61,834 nt of DNA from Bacteroidales bacterium (GTDB lineage: Bacteria; Bacteroidota; Bacteroidia; Bacteroidales; JAGOPY01), in the NCBI GenBank assembly GCA_017991835.1, contig JAGOPY010000017.1, forward strand, positions 1 to 61,834. The letters run 5' to 3'. The position numbers were made by a program, and so were the translations under genes. Position 1 is the stretch's first letter; every line of letters starts with the position of its first letter. Below the pieces are notes generated by a model. It saw only the letters and a list, made by a program, of their open reading frames with translations, ran no database searches and was not told where the DNA came from. Of the stretch, positions 9,534 through 19,168 are shown piece by piece.

Positions 9534-9541
9534 CAAAATTA
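9534..9541 (-). promoter_or_regulatory. -7 promoter box TAATTTTG for birA
   Basis: The minus strand reads TAATTTTG (TAnnTTTG), 13 bases upstream of the birA start. Confidence 0.45.
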
Positions 9542-9623
9542 CGTTAATAAGCCGGAAGATATGATTCATTTTTCAAATAACCTAAACGATAAGTGGATCA
9601 AACCGATAGAATGCAAAAAAGCT

Positions 9624-9631
9624 TAATTTTG
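9624..9631 (+). promoter_or_regulatory. -7 promoter box TAATTTTG for rsfS-ftsH
   Basis: TAATTTTG matches TAnnTTTG, 17 bases before the rsfS ATG at 9649. It probably drives rsfS and ftsH together. Confidence 0.5.
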
Positions 9632-9648
9632 CCGACAAATACCAGACC

Positions 9649-10020
9649 ATGACTCCGGAACTATACGAATCAGAACAGTTGACAGAACTAATTATACAGG
9701 GGATGGAGGACACGAAAGCGAAAAAGATCGTGATCCTCGATTTACAGGACATCGACAGTGCCGTGACCAATTATTTTGTGATCTGTCACGGCAATTCCAA
9801 ACCGCAACTGGAAGCGATTGCCGATTCGGTTATCGCCAAAACCGTCAAAGGGCTGAAGGCGAAACCGTGGCACAAGGAAGGTTTTGAAAATGCGGAATGG
9901 ATTTTGCTGGATTACGTCGACGTTGTCGTACATATCTTCCGGGAAGACCGGCGTGAGTTCTATCAACTGGAGAAACTGTGGGCGGACGCACCGATTACAA
10001 GGCACGATTATAAAGAATAA
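9649..10020 (+). CDS. rsfS: Ribosomal silencing factor RsfS
   Basis: A 123-residue Iojap/YbeB-family protein. Diagnostic segments are VILDLQDIDSAVTNYFVICHG, KPWHKEGFENAEWILLDYVDVVVHIF and the C-terminal FYQLEKLWADAP. The family binds ribosomal protein uL14 and blocks subunit joining when nutrients are short. Length is normal. ftsH follows after 18 bases, and this pairing is common in Bacteroidota. Confidence 0.95.
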   Translation: MTPELYESEQLTELIIQGMEDTKAKKIVILDLQDIDSAVTNYFVICHGNSKPQLEAIADSVIAKTVKGLKAKPWHKEGFENAEWILLDYVDVVVHIFREDRREFYQLEKLWADAPITRHDYKE

Positions 10021-10038
10021 TTCAAATATTAAGACAGA

Positions 10039-12090
10039 ATGGCAGAGGAGAATTTAAACAAGCAGGATAAAGGGGGAGCACAACAACCTAAAGGAAACAA
10101 CAAATCGAAATATTTCGGTTACTGGTGGATCGGGCTGGTATTTATACTGTTGCTGACCTACCTGGTGAACTGGGATACGGGCACAGCCAAAAAGGCTACC
10201 TGGGGTGAAGTCAAGGAGATGCTGGCCACCGGCGACATTGAGCGTATTGTGCTGGTCAACAAGGAGGCGGCCGAATTTTATCTCAAAAACGAAAAGCTGG
10301 ACGATCCGAAATACAAGGAGATCAAAGAGACCGTTGCCGCCAAAGGGCCGCACTATACCTATAATATCACCTCCCCTGAAAGTTTTGAAAGAATGGTTGC
10401 CGAGGCGCAGGAAGGCATTGCCGATCCGATCTACATCGAGAACGACGTCAGGCGCAACTGGACAGGCGAAGTGCTGAGCTGGATCGTGCCAATTGCTATT
10501 CTTATCATCATCTGGCTGGTGATCATGCGGATGATGAGCCGCAATGCCGGCGGGCCGGGAGGACAGATCTTCAACATCGGCAAATCGAAAGCGCAGTTGT
10601 TCGACAAGACCACCAGCGTCTCGATCAATTTCAACGATGTGGCGGGTCTGGAGGAGGCCAAGCTGGAGGTGAAAGAGGTGGTGGACTTCCTCAAAAACCC
10701 CTCAAAATACACCGAACTGGGCGGCAAAATCCCCAAAGGCGTATTGCTGGTTGGCCCTCCGGGGACGGGCAAGACATTGCTGGCCAAAGCCGTAGCCGGC
10801 GAAGCACAGGTCCCCTTCTTCTCCCTTTCGGGTTCCGATTTCGTGGAGATGTTTGTCGGGGTTGGCGCATCGCGTGTCCGCGACCTGTTCAAGCAGGCCA
10901 AGGAGAAAGCGCCGTGTATCGTTTTTATCGATGAAATTGACGCCATCGGGCGCGCCCGGGGCAAGAACCAGATCACCGGCGCCAACGACGAGCGGGAGAG
11001 CACGCTGAACCAGTTGCTCACCGAGATGGACGGCTTCAGCACCAACAGCGGTGTGATCATCATGGCGGCGACCAACCGGGCCGACATCCTCGACCGGGCG
11101 TTGCTGCGTGCCGGCCGTTTCGACCGCCAGATCAACGTGGAGCTGCCTGACCTGGACGAGCGCCGCGCTATTTTTGCGGTTCATACCAAGAACCTGAAAT
11201 TCGACAAGACCAGTGTTGACCTGGAATGGCTGGCAAGGCAAACGCCCGGGTTTTCGGGAGCCGACATAGCCAACGTGGCCAACGAAGCAGCGCTGATCGC
11301 TGCCCGTAACAACAAAAAGATCATCGAGAAGCAGGATTTTATCGACGCCGTCGACAGGATCATCGGCGGGCTGGAGCGGCGAAGCAAGATCATTTCGCAG
11401 GAAGAGAAGCGGGTGATTGCGTTCCACGAGTCAGGCCATGCTGCCGTAAGCTGGCTCCTCCCCCATGCCCATCCGCTGGTGAAGGTGACCATTGTGCCGC
11501 GCGGGAAAGCGCTCGGAGCCGCCTGGTACCTGCCGGAAGAGCGGCAGATCACCACCTTCGACCAGATGTTCGACGAGATGACCGCCACGCTGGGCGGACG
11601 GGCCGCTGAAGAGATCATTTTCGGCAAAGTGTCGACCGGCGCCCTGAACGACCTGGAGCGGGTGACCAAGCAGGCGTACAACATGGTTGTTTTCTTCGGC
11701 TTGAACGAGAAGCTCGGCAACATAAGTTACTACGATTCAACGGGGCAGCAGGAATACATGTTCAACAAGCCCTACAGCGAGAAAACGGCCGAGATCATCG
11801 ACCAGGAGATCGGCAAGCTTATTGACCAGGCGTACAAACGTGCGGTTGAAATTCTCAGAACCCATAAAGACAAACTGGAGGCCCTGGCCAGTATTTTACT
11901 GGAAAAAGAGGTCATTTTCACCGAGGATCTTGAGACCATTTTCGGCAAGAAGATCAAGCATGTCGGCCACGAAGTGGTGCTTGCCGATCCCAATGGCAAC
12001 GGGCATGTTGAGGCGCCTGCTGTGGTTGAAGAGGCGAAACCGAAGAAAAGGGGGCGGAAGCCAGGATCAGTTGGGCAGTTGGACAGTTGA
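10039..12090 (+). CDS. ftsH: ATP-dependent zinc metalloprotease FtsH
   Basis: A 683-residue membrane AAA+ protease. There is an N-terminal membrane helix ([15 protein letters not shown]), a periplasmic domain, a second helix ([15 protein letters not shown]), Walker A GPPGTGKT (239-246), Walker [12 protein letters not shown], the second region of homology [20 protein letters not shown], and the zinc site HESGH (463-467). It degrades misfolded and regulatory membrane proteins. The last residues (SVGQLDS) and the stop are encoded by the start of a GCAGT-rich repeat, so the extreme C-terminus is repeat-derived. Confidence 0.97.
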   Translation: MAEENLNKQDKGGAQQPKGNNKSKYFGYWWIGLVFILLLTYLVNWDTGTAKKATWGEVKEMLATGDIERIVLVNKEAAEFYLKNEKLDDPKYKEIKETVAAKGPHYTYNITSPESFERMVAEAQEGIADPIYIENDVRRNWTGEVLSWIVPIAILIIIWLVIMRMMSRNAGGPGGQIFNIGKSKAQLFDKTTSVSINFNDVAGLEEAKLEVKEVVDFLKNPSKYTELGGKIPKGVLLVGPPGTGKTLLAKAVAGEAQVPFFSLSGSDFVEMFVGVGASRVRDLFKQAKEKAPCIVFIDEIDAIGRARGKNQITGANDERESTLNQLLTEMDGFSTNSGVIIMAATNRADILDRALLRAGRFDRQINVELPDLDERRAIFAVHTKNLKFDKTSVDLEWLARQTPGFSGADIANVANEAALIAARNNKKIIEKQDFIDAVDRIIGGLERRSKIISQEEKRVIAFHESGHAAVSWLLPHAHPLVKVTIVPRGKALGAAWYLPEERQITTFDQMFDEMTATLGGRAAEEIIFGKVSTGALNDLERVTKQAYNMVVFFGLNEKLGNISYYDSTGQQEYMFNKPYSEKTAEIIDQEIGKLIDQAYKRAVEILRTHKDKLEALASILLEKEVIFTEDLETIFGKKIKHVGHEVVLADPNGNGHVEAPAVVEEAKPKKRGRKPGSVGQLDS

Positions 12091-12120
12091 CAGTATGCAG
12101 TAGGCAGTAGGCAGTAAGGT
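12066..12120. repeat. CAGTTGG / GCAGTAG tandem repeat at the ftsH end
   Basis: CAGTTGG-like and GCAGTAG-like units are repeated several times across the ftsH stop codon. They encode the last residues of FtsH and continue into the intergenic region. Confidence 0.65.
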
Positions 12121-12138
12121 GTAATGATATAGGTAACC

Positions 12139-12872
<734 letters not shown>

Positions 12873-12968
12873 ACGATCATAATCATCAGTCGAAATCCCG
12901 ATCAAACAAACAGACGATATTCGATTTTATTGGGTAGTGCTAATGCTGTAATAAAATTGTATCCCCTA
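12873..12968. other. AT-rich spacer after the sorting-domain stub
   Basis: I see no gene, promoter or hairpin of note here. The last bases (CCCCTACGGGG, 12963-12973) form a short hairpin that leads into the 72-bp repeat array. Confidence 0.5.
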
Positions 12969-13184
12969 CGGGGAAATATTTCTTTTTGTTATTGATCCTG
13001 CTACGGTATTTTATCGCCTACGGCGAAAACCGTTAACCTGCGGGGAAATATTTCTTTTTGCTATTGATCCTGCTACAGTATTTTATCGCCTACGGCGAAA
13101 ACCGTTAACCTGCGGGGAAAAATTTCTTTTTGTTATTGATCCTGCTACAGTATTTTATCGCCTACGGCGAAAATCGTTAATCTA
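12969..13184. repeat. Three tandem copies of a 72-bp repeat
   Basis: CGGGGAAA starts at 12969, 13041 and 13113, giving an exact 72-base period. Each unit contains a TTATTGATCC or CTATTGATCC segment, CCTGCTAC and the hairpin TCGCC-TAC-GGCGA. Copies differ at only a few positions. Length and hairpin differ from CRISPR repeats, there are no variable spacers, and no gene is contained. Confidence 0.9.
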
Positions 13185-13199
13185 TTAACCGACGGATTT

Positions 13200-13278
13200 T
13201 TTCAAACTATCCCAAATCCCCAAATCGCCAAATCCCCAAATCGCCAAATCGTCCAATCGCCAAATCGTCCAATCGTGA
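13200..13278. repeat. 8-bp AATCGCCA array upstream of the LUD gene
   Basis: About nine variants of AATCGCCA / AATCCCCA / AATCGTCC in tandem. The same family occurs at 24404-24516, 32670-32706, 36172-36200, 45678-45780 and 61695-61731. The gap up to the LUD gene's promoter contains nothing else. Confidence 0.85.
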
Positions 13279-13306
13279 AATGCTTCGTTTCTCTTCCAAT
13301 CTTTTT

Positions 13307-13314
13307 TATCTTTG
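13307..13314 (+). promoter_or_regulatory. -7 promoter box TATCTTTG for the LUD gene
   Basis: TATCTTTG lies 7 bases before the ATG at 13322. It lies inside the longer frame that starts at 13280, which argues for the shorter protein. Confidence 0.5.
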
Positions 13315-13321
13315 CATCACC

Positions 13322-13966
13322 ATGGAAGAGAGCACGTCGAAAGAAAAGGTGTTGAAAAACGTCAGGGAAGCGCTGATATCCAAGACCGACCCGCCGTTCC
13401 CGAGAATCGACCTCGACCGGCCGATCTTCGCTACCGTCGAGGAATCGCCCGACGTGAACTTCGCCCAGGAACTGACGGCGGCTGGCGGACTGTTCATCTA
13501 CTGCGAAAAGGATGAAGAGGTGATCGAAGGGCTGAGGTTTTTGTTTAATGACCGGCACTGGGACAGCATCTTCGCACCGGAACCCGCCATTGTGGAGCTG
13601 CTCCGCAAAAGCCAGATCCCTTGCGTTTTCGAACCCGATAAGCTGACCGAAACCCGGGTGGCAATGACCCGCTGCGAATCGCTGATCGCACGGCTGGGAA
13701 GCGTGCTGGTGTCGACCGGGCAAATGGCCGGACGCCGCGTATTTGTCTATCCCGATGTGCATATCGTACTTGCCCATGCTTCGCAACTGGTAGGTGATAT
13801 CAAAGACGCGCTGGCCAACCTGCGTAAAAAATACGACCGGCAGATGCCGTCGATGGTCACCCTGATCACCGGGCCCAGCCGTACGGCAGATATCGAGAAA
13901 ACCCTCGTTATGGGGGCGCACGGCCCGAAAGAACTGTACGTATTCTTCCTGGAAGACAGATTGTAA
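13322..13966 (+). CDS. LUD-domain protein (LutC/YkgG family)
   Basis: A 214-residue protein of the LUD family, related to LutC of the lactate-utilisation complex. Recognisable segments are the N-terminal helix KVLKNVREALISKT, the central TRCESLIARLGSVLVSTG, and the C-terminal LITGPSRTADIEKTLVMGAHGPKEL. The TGPSRTADIE segment is a family hallmark. No lutA or lutB is adjacent, so a role in lactate oxidation cannot be claimed; stand-alone LUD proteins are common in Bacteroidota. The start at 13322 is preferred over 13280 because a promoter box overlaps the extra codons. cdsA follows on the same strand. Confidence 0.85.
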   Translation: MEESTSKEKVLKNVREALISKTDPPFPRIDLDRPIFATVEESPDVNFAQELTAAGGLFIYCEKDEEVIEGLRFLFNDRHWDSIFAPEPAIVELLRKSQIPCVFEPDKLTETRVAMTRCESLIARLGSVLVSTGQMAGRRVFVYPDVHIVLAHASQLVGDIKDALANLRKKYDRQMPSMVTLITGPSRTADIEKTLVMGAHGPKELYVFFLEDRL

Positions 13967-14048
13967 TATATTTACCGACAACCATTTAAACCAGATTATA
14001 ACCCTTGCGCCCGGATCATCATTCATATCCCTGTAAATTGCCGGCTTC

Positions 14049-14870
14049 GTGAAAAACCTCGTCACCAGGACAATCACCGGAGTTTTTTTTGTCGCCGCCA
14101 TCATCGGTTCGATGGTCTGGCACCCGGCTGCATTCATGGCTGTGGCTTATATCCTGATGATAGCCGGCATGCTTGAGTATTTCCGGATCGTGAGTTCAGG
14201 CGATGTCTTTCCGCAACGATACAACGGGCTGGCCGCCGGCAGCATCGTCTTCCTTCTCCCCTCCCTGGCTTCCCTCGGATGGATATCGCCCAAATTCCTC
14301 GTCATCCTTCCTACCCTGGTCATGCTGTTCTTTGCGGCCGAATTATTCCGGAACAAACCCAACAGCCTCCAAAATTTAACCATTACCCTTCTGCCTGTCG
14401 GTTTTATTGCCATCCCGATGGCTACGCTGTTCCTGCTGATGAGCCCGCTGGTAACGGAAGACCAGCCCCACTGGCATCTCCTGTTCGGATTCTTCATCAT
14501 CTCCTGGAGTTACGACACTTTTGCTTATTTGACCGGGATCTGGCTGGGTAAACACAAATTGTTCGAAAAGATTTCGCCGAAAAAAACCTGGGAAGGGACA
14601 GGAGGAGGAGCCATATTCGGACTGGTTGCCGCGATGGTGATGTCGGTATTTTTCCCCGTGCTGACGCCGGCGGAATGGATAGCCGGAGGGCTGATCATCA
14701 TGGTGACGGGGACACTGGGCGATCTTTCCGAATCGCTGCTCAAACGCAACTGCCATGTCAAAGACTCAGGCACCTTTTTCCCGGGGCACGGCGGGGTGCT
14801 CGACCGGTTTGACTCGATCCTGTTTGCCGCTCCGGCATTTTTCTGTTACCTGATCCTGCTGAACCTATGA
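14049..14870 (+). CDS. cdsA: Phosphatidate cytidylyltransferase
   Basis: A 273-residue multi-pass membrane enzyme (about eight helices) that makes CDP-diacylglycerol from phosphatidate and CTP. The C-terminal signature is present: KISPKKTWEGTGGG, then GDLSESLLKRNCHVKDSG and PGHGGVLDRFDS, which carries the catalytic aspartate. A GTG start at 14049 is used because no ATG precedes the conserved N-terminal helix. Its ATGA end overlaps the psd start by four bases, so the next two steps of phosphatidylethanolamine synthesis are linked in one operon. Confidence 0.94.
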   Translation: MKNLVTRTITGVFFVAAIIGSMVWHPAAFMAVAYILMIAGMLEYFRIVSSGDVFPQRYNGLAAGSIVFLLPSLASLGWISPKFLVILPTLVMLFFAAELFRNKPNSLQNLTITLLPVGFIAIPMATLFLLMSPLVTEDQPHWHLLFGFFIISWSYDTFAYLTGIWLGKHKLFEKISPKKTWEGTGGGAIFGLVAAMVMSVFFPVLTPAEWIAGGLIIMVTGTLGDLSESLLKRNCHVKDSGTFFPGHGGVLDRFDSILFAAPAFFCYLILLNL

Positions 14871-15532
14871 GACTGCACCGCAAAGGATTTCTGCCCCTGC
14901 TGGTGACTCTCGCCATACTCCTGGCGCTGGTCTGGATGATAAACCTTGCTTTTCCGGTCCAGACCTGCATTCATAACATCCTTTACGGCATCGGGATCGT
15001 CTTTTACTTCCTGTGTATAAGGTTCTTCCGGTTGCCCAGCCGCACGGTGGATGAAAAGCACGAAAACATCATCAGCAGCGCCGACGGGCACGTGGTGGTC
15101 ATCGAGGAGATCGACGAAACGGTCTTTTTTCACGACCGCCGGATCCAGGTATCGGTGTTTATGTCGCCGCTGAACGTTCACGTCAACTGGTACCCGATCA
15201 GCGGGGAGATCGTGCATACGAAATACCACCGCGGTTCGCATATCCCGGCCTATCGACCTAAAGCCAGCCTGGAGAACGAGCGGATGTCGGTGGTGATCCG
15301 CGGCGAGCACGGGCACGAGGTGATGATGACCCAAATCGCGGGGCTGGTGGCCCGGCGCGTGTTCACCAATGCAAAAAAGGGCAGTTACGTTTTCCAGGGC
15401 GAAGAGGCCGGCATTATCCGTTTCGGCTCCCGTGTCGACCTGATCCTGCCGGTCGGTACCGATATCCGGGTGAAAATCGGGCAGAAAGTCAGGGCGTGTG
15501 AAACGGTCATTGGCATTTTCCCGGAGAAATAA
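14867..15532 (+). CDS. psd: Phosphatidylserine decarboxylase proenzyme
   Basis: A 221-residue short-form decarboxylase of the type found in Bacteroidota and archaea. There is an N-terminal membrane helix, the conserved SPLNVHVNWYPISGEIV and a C-terminal FGSRVDLILP. The family cleaves itself at a Gly-Ser bond, here most likely in FGSRVD, to create the pyruvoyl group. It converts phosphatidylserine to phosphatidylethanolamine. It overlaps cdsA by four bases; no phosphatidylserine synthase is seen in the immediate vicinity. Confidence 0.93.
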   Translation: MRLHRKGFLPLLVTLAILLALVWMINLAFPVQTCIHNILYGIGIVFYFLCIRFFRLPSRTVDEKHENIISSADGHVVVIEEIDETVFFHDRRIQVSVFMSPLNVHVNWYPISGEIVHTKYHRGSHIPAYRPKASLENERMSVVIRGEHGHEVMMTQIAGLVARRVFTNAKKGSYVFQGEEAGIIRFGSRVDLILPVGTDIRVKIGQKVRACETVIGIFPEK

Positions 15533-15540
15533 TATTTTTG
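15533..15540 (+). promoter_or_regulatory. -7 promoter box TATTTTTG for frr
   Basis: TATTTTTG matches TAnnTTTG, immediately after the psd stop and 22 bases before the frr ATG. Confidence 0.5.
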
Positions 15541-15562
15541 TAAAAAATTAATATCGATAATC

Positions 15563-16126
15563 ATGACGGATGAATCTGAATTACTATTGCAGGAAACCGA
15601 AGACCAGATGAACAAATCGGTCCAGTTCCTGGAAAAAGAGCTTCACAAACTGCGGACCGGCAAAGCTACGCCCCAGATGCTGGAAGGGATAAGGATCAAT
15701 TATTACGGAACACCAACACCGATCGAGCAGACGGCTAACATCACCACGCCCGACGCCCGCCAGATCATCATCCAGCCATGGGACAAGAGCATCATCCATG
15801 ATATCGACAAAGCGATAATGGCGGCAAACATCGGCCTGAATCCGAAGAATGAGGGCGAAGTGCTGCGCATCATCGTCCCGCCACTGACCGAAGAACGCCG
15901 GCGCGACCTGGTCAAAAAGGCCAAAACCGAAGCCGAGAACGCCAGGATCAGCGTACGCAACATCCGCCGCTCTTCGAACGACATGGCGAAAGACCTTGAA
16001 AAAGAAGGCGTGCCGGAAGACGAGGTGAAAAAACTGCAGGAAGAGATCCAGAAACTGACAACCAGATTCATCGACCTGGTGGATAAGATCGTTGTTCAGA
16101 AGGAGAAGGACATTATGACTGTTTGA
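15563..16126 (+). CDS. frr: Ribosome recycling factor
   Basis: A 187-residue RRF. It has the two-domain layout of the family: long helices (QFLEKELHKLRTGKATPQML; EERRRDLVKKAKTEAENARI) around a small beta domain (INYYGTPTPIEQTANIT). Together with EF-G it splits post-termination ribosomes. It has its own -7 box and converges with the radical SAM gene, leaving only 15 bases between the two stops. Confidence 0.97.
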   Translation: MTDESELLLQETEDQMNKSVQFLEKELHKLRTGKATPQMLEGIRINYYGTPTPIEQTANITTPDARQIIIQPWDKSIIHDIDKAIMAANIGLNPKNEGEVLRIIVPPLTEERRRDLVKKAKTEAENARISVRNIRRSSNDMAKDLEKEGVPEDEVKKLQEEIQKLTTRFIDLVDKIVVQKEKDIMTV

Positions 16127-16141
16127 TGGAAGATATCCTTC

Positions 16142-17146
16142 CTACTTTTCCGTACAATTCTTACAGATATCAATCTCACTTCGGGCGTTGAATAATTTCC
16201 TTCGAAAATCATCATACGCCTTTCCTCTCCAGATTTCATCAAAGCTATTGATCTTCAGGTCTCCCATGCGGTGACTGCCGTCTTTGTCGAAGCAGCAGGG
16301 CACAACCAGCCCGTCCCAGGTGATTACGCAGCCGCGCCACATGCGCAGGCAATGGTTATTCAGCGGATTATCGATCTTAAATTTCCCATTTTCTTTTTTA
16401 TACCGCGCATAATCCGGATTGGAAGGGATCAGGTCGTTGCCATCTTCATAATTATAAACCTGCGCGGTTTTCAACTCCAGCTTGTCGACTCCAAGTTCCC
16501 TGGCGACTTTCTTCAGATCGCCGACCTGGTGCTCGTTGGTGCTGAAAACAATGAACTGCAGGATGATATACGGCGTGCGGGATTTGAGCTCTTTTTTCCA
16601 GCGCACCAGGTTGCGGGTTCCTTCCAAAACTTTCTCCACGCTCCCTCCTGCTCTGTACTTCTCATAGCTCTCCTGGTCGAGCCCATCGAGCGAGATGATG
16701 ATCCGGTCGAGGCCCGATTCAACCGTTTTCCGGGCAAAATTGTCGTTCAGAAAGTGCGCATTGGTGGAAGTGGCTGTGTAAATCCGCTTCCTGCGGGCAT
16801 ATTCTACCATCTTGAAAAACAACGGATTCAGAAAAGGTTCCCCCTGGAAATAGAGGATCAGGTAAAAAAGTCCGGGAGAGAGCTGATCGATAATATCGCG
16901 GTACAGCTGCAGGCTCAGGGCGCCCGTCGGACGTGTAAACTGCCGCAGGCCCGACGGGCATTCGGGGCAGCGGAGATTGCAAGAGGTGGTCGGTTCGATG
17001 GAAACGGTAAACGGTTTGCCGCGATGACGGACTTTCCCGGTCGTCCGGGCAGCATAATAGGAAAAATACAACAGAAGCAGGTTGGCCATCCTCCGCGGCG
17101 TGATCCGGGAAAGGAGCGAGAATGTATCTGAAAAACGGGAAACCAA
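16142..17146 (-). CDS. Radical SAM protein with SPASM-like C-terminus
   Basis: A 334-residue protein with the radical SAM cluster motif C56-NLR-C60-PE-C63, the TIM-barrel segments GEPFLNP and ISLDGLDQESYEKYR, and a C-terminal cysteine-rich region (CLRMWRGCVITWDGLVVPCC and ICKNC) that should hold an auxiliary Fe-S cluster. Such enzymes usually modify peptides or small molecules; no precursor peptide gene is seen next to it, so the substrate is unknown. It is the last gene of a minus-strand run that starts with the AI-2E transporter, 10 bases after the small 84-residue gene. Confidence 0.85.
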   Translation of the reverse strand: MVSRFSDTFSLLSRITPRRMANLLLLYFSYYAARTTGKVRHRGKPFTVSIEPTTSCNLRCPECPSGLRQFTRPTGALSLQLYRDIIDQLSPGLFYLILYFQGEPFLNPLFFKMVEYARRKRIYTATSTNAHFLNDNFARKTVESGLDRIIISLDGLDQESYEKYRAGGSVEKVLEGTRNLVRWKKELKSRTPYIILQFIVFSTNEHQVGDLKKVARELGVDKLELKTAQVYNYEDGNDLIPSNPDYARYKKENGKFKIDNPLNNHCLRMWRGCVITWDGLVVPCCFDKDGSHRMGDLKINSFDEIWRGKAYDDFRRKLFNARSEIDICKNCTEK

Positions 17147-17156
17147 GACCGGACGA

Positions 17157-17411
17157 CTATTTCTTCTTCGTTTTGGAAAACCGTTCCTGCAGCAGCGTTA
17201 CGGTGATATAGCCCAGCTTGAATGCCAGTCCCGGGCCGGAAAACAGGTTCTCCTTCAGCTTCTCTTTCAGCGCTTCGCCGGTGATATTGTCGCGCACCTC
17301 TTTAAAGCTCAGTTTGATCGCCTGTTCCTGCTGCCTGATCCGGCCGAGTTGAAAAGCTTTCAGGCGTTCGATATCACGGTACTCGTTCTTCTTTTCCATT
17401 TTCCTTTTCAA
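17157..17411 (-). CDS. Small basic protein of unknown function
   Basis: An 84-residue, strongly charged protein (QLGRIRQQEQAIKLSFKEVRDNIT) with a short hydrophobic C-terminal stretch (PGLAFKLGYITVTLL). I do not recognise a family. It overlaps the end of the holin-like gene by 26-38 bases depending on the start (17399 or 17411), which indicates translational coupling. Given its partners (YtxH and holin-like), it is probably an envelope-associated protein. Confidence 0.6.
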   Translation of the reverse strand: MKRKMEKKNEYRDIERLKAFQLGRIRQQEQAIKLSFKEVRDNITGEALKEKLKENLFSGPGLAFKLGYITVTLLQERFSKTKKK

Positions 17412-17778
17412 TGAATTTATTCAACTCAAGCTGTTCCAGAATAAGCCGGGTAAATGGCCTGATAATCAATGCCCTTCTAAAAACATAAACCAGTACGGCC
17501 AGGAGAATATAAAAACCGGCGACGATAAGAAACCCGACCGACCACATGCCGGTTTTCTCCCCGAACCAATAGGCAAAGGCAAACGAACCGAAGAAAACGG
17601 CGAAAAAGACGATCCAGAAGAGGATGATAAACAACGTCAGGCTCGAAAAGAAGCGGATCAGGTAATCGGCTACCTGCAGCTTGACGTAATCGATCCGCAT
17701 GTTAACATAAGACTTCAGTTGCTCCATCAGATCGAGCACCAGTTCAGTCAGTCCTGTTTCGTTGGGATTCCTGGTCAT
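17374..17778 (-). CDS. Phage-holin-superfamily-like membrane protein
   Basis: A 134-residue protein with two strong membrane helices (FFSSLTLFIILFWIVFFAVF; MWSVGFLIVAGFYILLAVLV) after an amphipathic N-terminal region, matching the 'putative Actinobacterial Holin-X / DUF1469' type found next to YtxH proteins in many Bacteroidota. There are no phage genes nearby, so a lytic role is unlikely; an envelope or stress role is more plausible. It sits between the YtxH gene (13 bases) and the small 84-residue gene (overlap). Confidence 0.7.
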   Translation of the reverse strand: MTRNPNETGLTELVLDLMEQLKSYVNMRIDYVKLQVADYLIRFFSSLTLFIILFWIVFFAVFFGSFAFAYWFGEKTGMWSVGFLIVAGFYILLAVLVYVFRRALIIRPFTRLILEQLELNKFIEKENGKEERVP

Positions 17779-17791
17779 TATTCCTTAGTCT

Positions 17792-18028
17792 TTATTCACT
17801 ATTCACTTTTCCCTTTTGCCTTTTCCCTGCCTTCGCCTTCTCCGGCTCCATGTCGTCCATCAGATCGCTCAGGCCGAGGTTGTATTCGTCGGAAAGGTCT
17901 TTGACCTTCTTCTTCAGGTTCTTACGGGTTTCGCTGCCTTTGTCGGGCGCCAGGAGGATGCCGGCAAGAGCGCCGGCAGCGGCGCCGGCCAGGAAACCGA
18001 GCAAAAAGTTAGATACCCCTTTTTTCAT
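17792..18028 (-). CDS. YtxH-domain protein
   Basis: A 78-residue protein with a glycine- and alanine-rich membrane helix (FLLGFLAGAAAGALAGILLA) followed by PDKGSETRKNLKKKVKDL, the defining layout of the YtxH family, and a charged tail. The role is unknown; family members are often stress-induced. It starts 3 bases after the AI-2E transporter gene. Confidence 0.85.
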   Translation of the reverse strand: MKKGVSNFLLGFLAGAAAGALAGILLAPDKGSETRKNLKKKVKDLSDEYNLGLSDLMDDMEPEKAKAGKRQKGKVNSE

Positions 18029-18031
18029 CGC

Positions 18032-19126
18032 TCAAATATTTTCGGTTAATTTATCAATCAGTTTAAATCCGCTCAGGAACTCCTTTGCCACGATCCGCAG
18101 AACGGTATAGCCCGGCACAGCGAGGATCATCCCGGGAATGCCGGCGAGGCTTCCCGCCATCAGGATCACGATGAATATTTCGATCGGATGGGCGTTGACG
18201 CTCCGCGAGTAGATCACCGGTTGCAATACCCAGTTATCGATCAGGTTGGCGACGGAAAAGACGGCCACCACGATCAGGGCGGTATTCAGGGCATTATCAT
18301 ACATTCCCAGGCTCAAATCAGCCGAAATGCCAAGGATGGCCCCGATAGTGGCCCCGATGATCGGCCCCAGGTAAGGGATCACGTTCATCAACCCTCCGAT
18401 AAAACCGATGAATACGGCATTTTTTATCCCGAATAAAGATAATCCTATGGAGATCAGGATCATCATGATCAGCAACTCCGATACCAGCCCGATAAAATAC
18501 CGCGACAGCATGGTCTTGGTCTTGTGTAAAATATTCTTCACCTCCTCCTGGAATTTATCCGGTGTGAAGAGCAGTATCCCGTTGCGGAGAAGCTGCCGGT
18601 CGCGCAGGAAAAAGAATGCAAGGAAGAGTACGGAAAAGATCCCGATGAACACCTGGGTCGTAGCGCCGACGAGCTTTTCGATGATGTTGCTGATGTCGGT
18701 CACTTTGATTACCGACCGGATCTGCTGGTCGAGCAGGCTCTGCAGGGTCTGGTCGGTGCCGATGAGGTCGTAGGAGAGCAACAGCCGCTGCATCTTGTCG
18801 ATCACATCGGCAAAGTATTTCACTACTTCGTCCACGTTGATCATGGAGATGATGTGGGCCTGGCGGGAGATCGCGGGGACGAAGAGGAAGACCAGCCCGG
18901 TCAGGAAACCGATGAGGACGACGATCGTGATGAGGGCGGCGATGGATTTGGGCATGGAGTAGCGCCCGATCCTGATCCTCGACAGGGCTTCGACCAGTGG
19001 CTGCCCGGTCAGTGAGATCACCCCGGCGGTGATGATGTACACAAGGATATTAAAGAAATACCAGGCCATGAAAAGGCCAAGGAGAACGCCGGTTGCGGCA
19101 ACGATCACACGGTATTTCTGGCTCAT
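18032..19126 (-). CDS. AI-2E family transporter (PerM-like)
   Basis: A 364-residue integral membrane protein with about eight helices. The family signature is in the C-terminal half: GLMNVIPYLGPIIGATIGAIL and VLQPVIYSRSVNAHPIEIFIVILMAGSLAGIPGMILAVP (split across two helices). Family members export varied small molecules or ions; the name comes from one proposed autoinducer-2 exporter and should not be read as the substrate here. It is the first gene of a five-gene minus-strand run and has a TATTTTTG box upstream. Confidence 0.88.
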   Translation of the reverse strand: MSQKYRVIVAATGVLLGLFMAWYFFNILVYIITAGVISLTGQPLVEALSRIRIGRYSMPKSIAALITIVVLIGFLTGLVFLFVPAISRQAHIISMINVDEVVKYFADVIDKMQRLLLSYDLIGTDQTLQSLLDQQIRSVIKVTDISNIIEKLVGATTQVFIGIFSVLFLAFFFLRDRQLLRNGILLFTPDKFQEEVKNILHKTKTMLSRYFIGLVSELLIMMILISIGLSLFGIKNAVFIGFIGGLMNVIPYLGPIIGATIGAILGISADLSLGMYDNALNTALIVVAVFSVANLIDNWVLQPVIYSRSVNAHPIEIFIVILMAGSLAGIPGMILAVPGYTVLRIVAKEFLSGFKLIDKLTENI

Positions 19127-19146
19127 CGGATCAATTCCTCGGTTAA

Positions 19147-19154
19147 CAAAAATA
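19147..19154 (-). promoter_or_regulatory. -7 promoter box TATTTTTG for the AI-2E-rSAM run
   Basis: The minus strand reads TATTTTTG, 20 bases upstream of the transporter start. It could drive the transporter, YtxH, holin-like, small protein and radical SAM genes together. Confidence 0.45.
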
Positions 19155-19168
19155 AGAATATAATGCCG

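Noticed and set aside
12969..13184. Possible CRISPR array with 72-bp period
   Set aside because: The whole 72 bp is conserved, with no variable spacers.
17374..17778. Holin-like gene as evidence of a prophage
   Set aside because: No other phage gene is near; the YtxH neighbourhood is a common chromosomal arrangement.
18032..19126. Quorum-sensing role for the AI-2E family transporter
   Set aside because: The family name does not establish the substrate, and no luxS or related gene is nearby.
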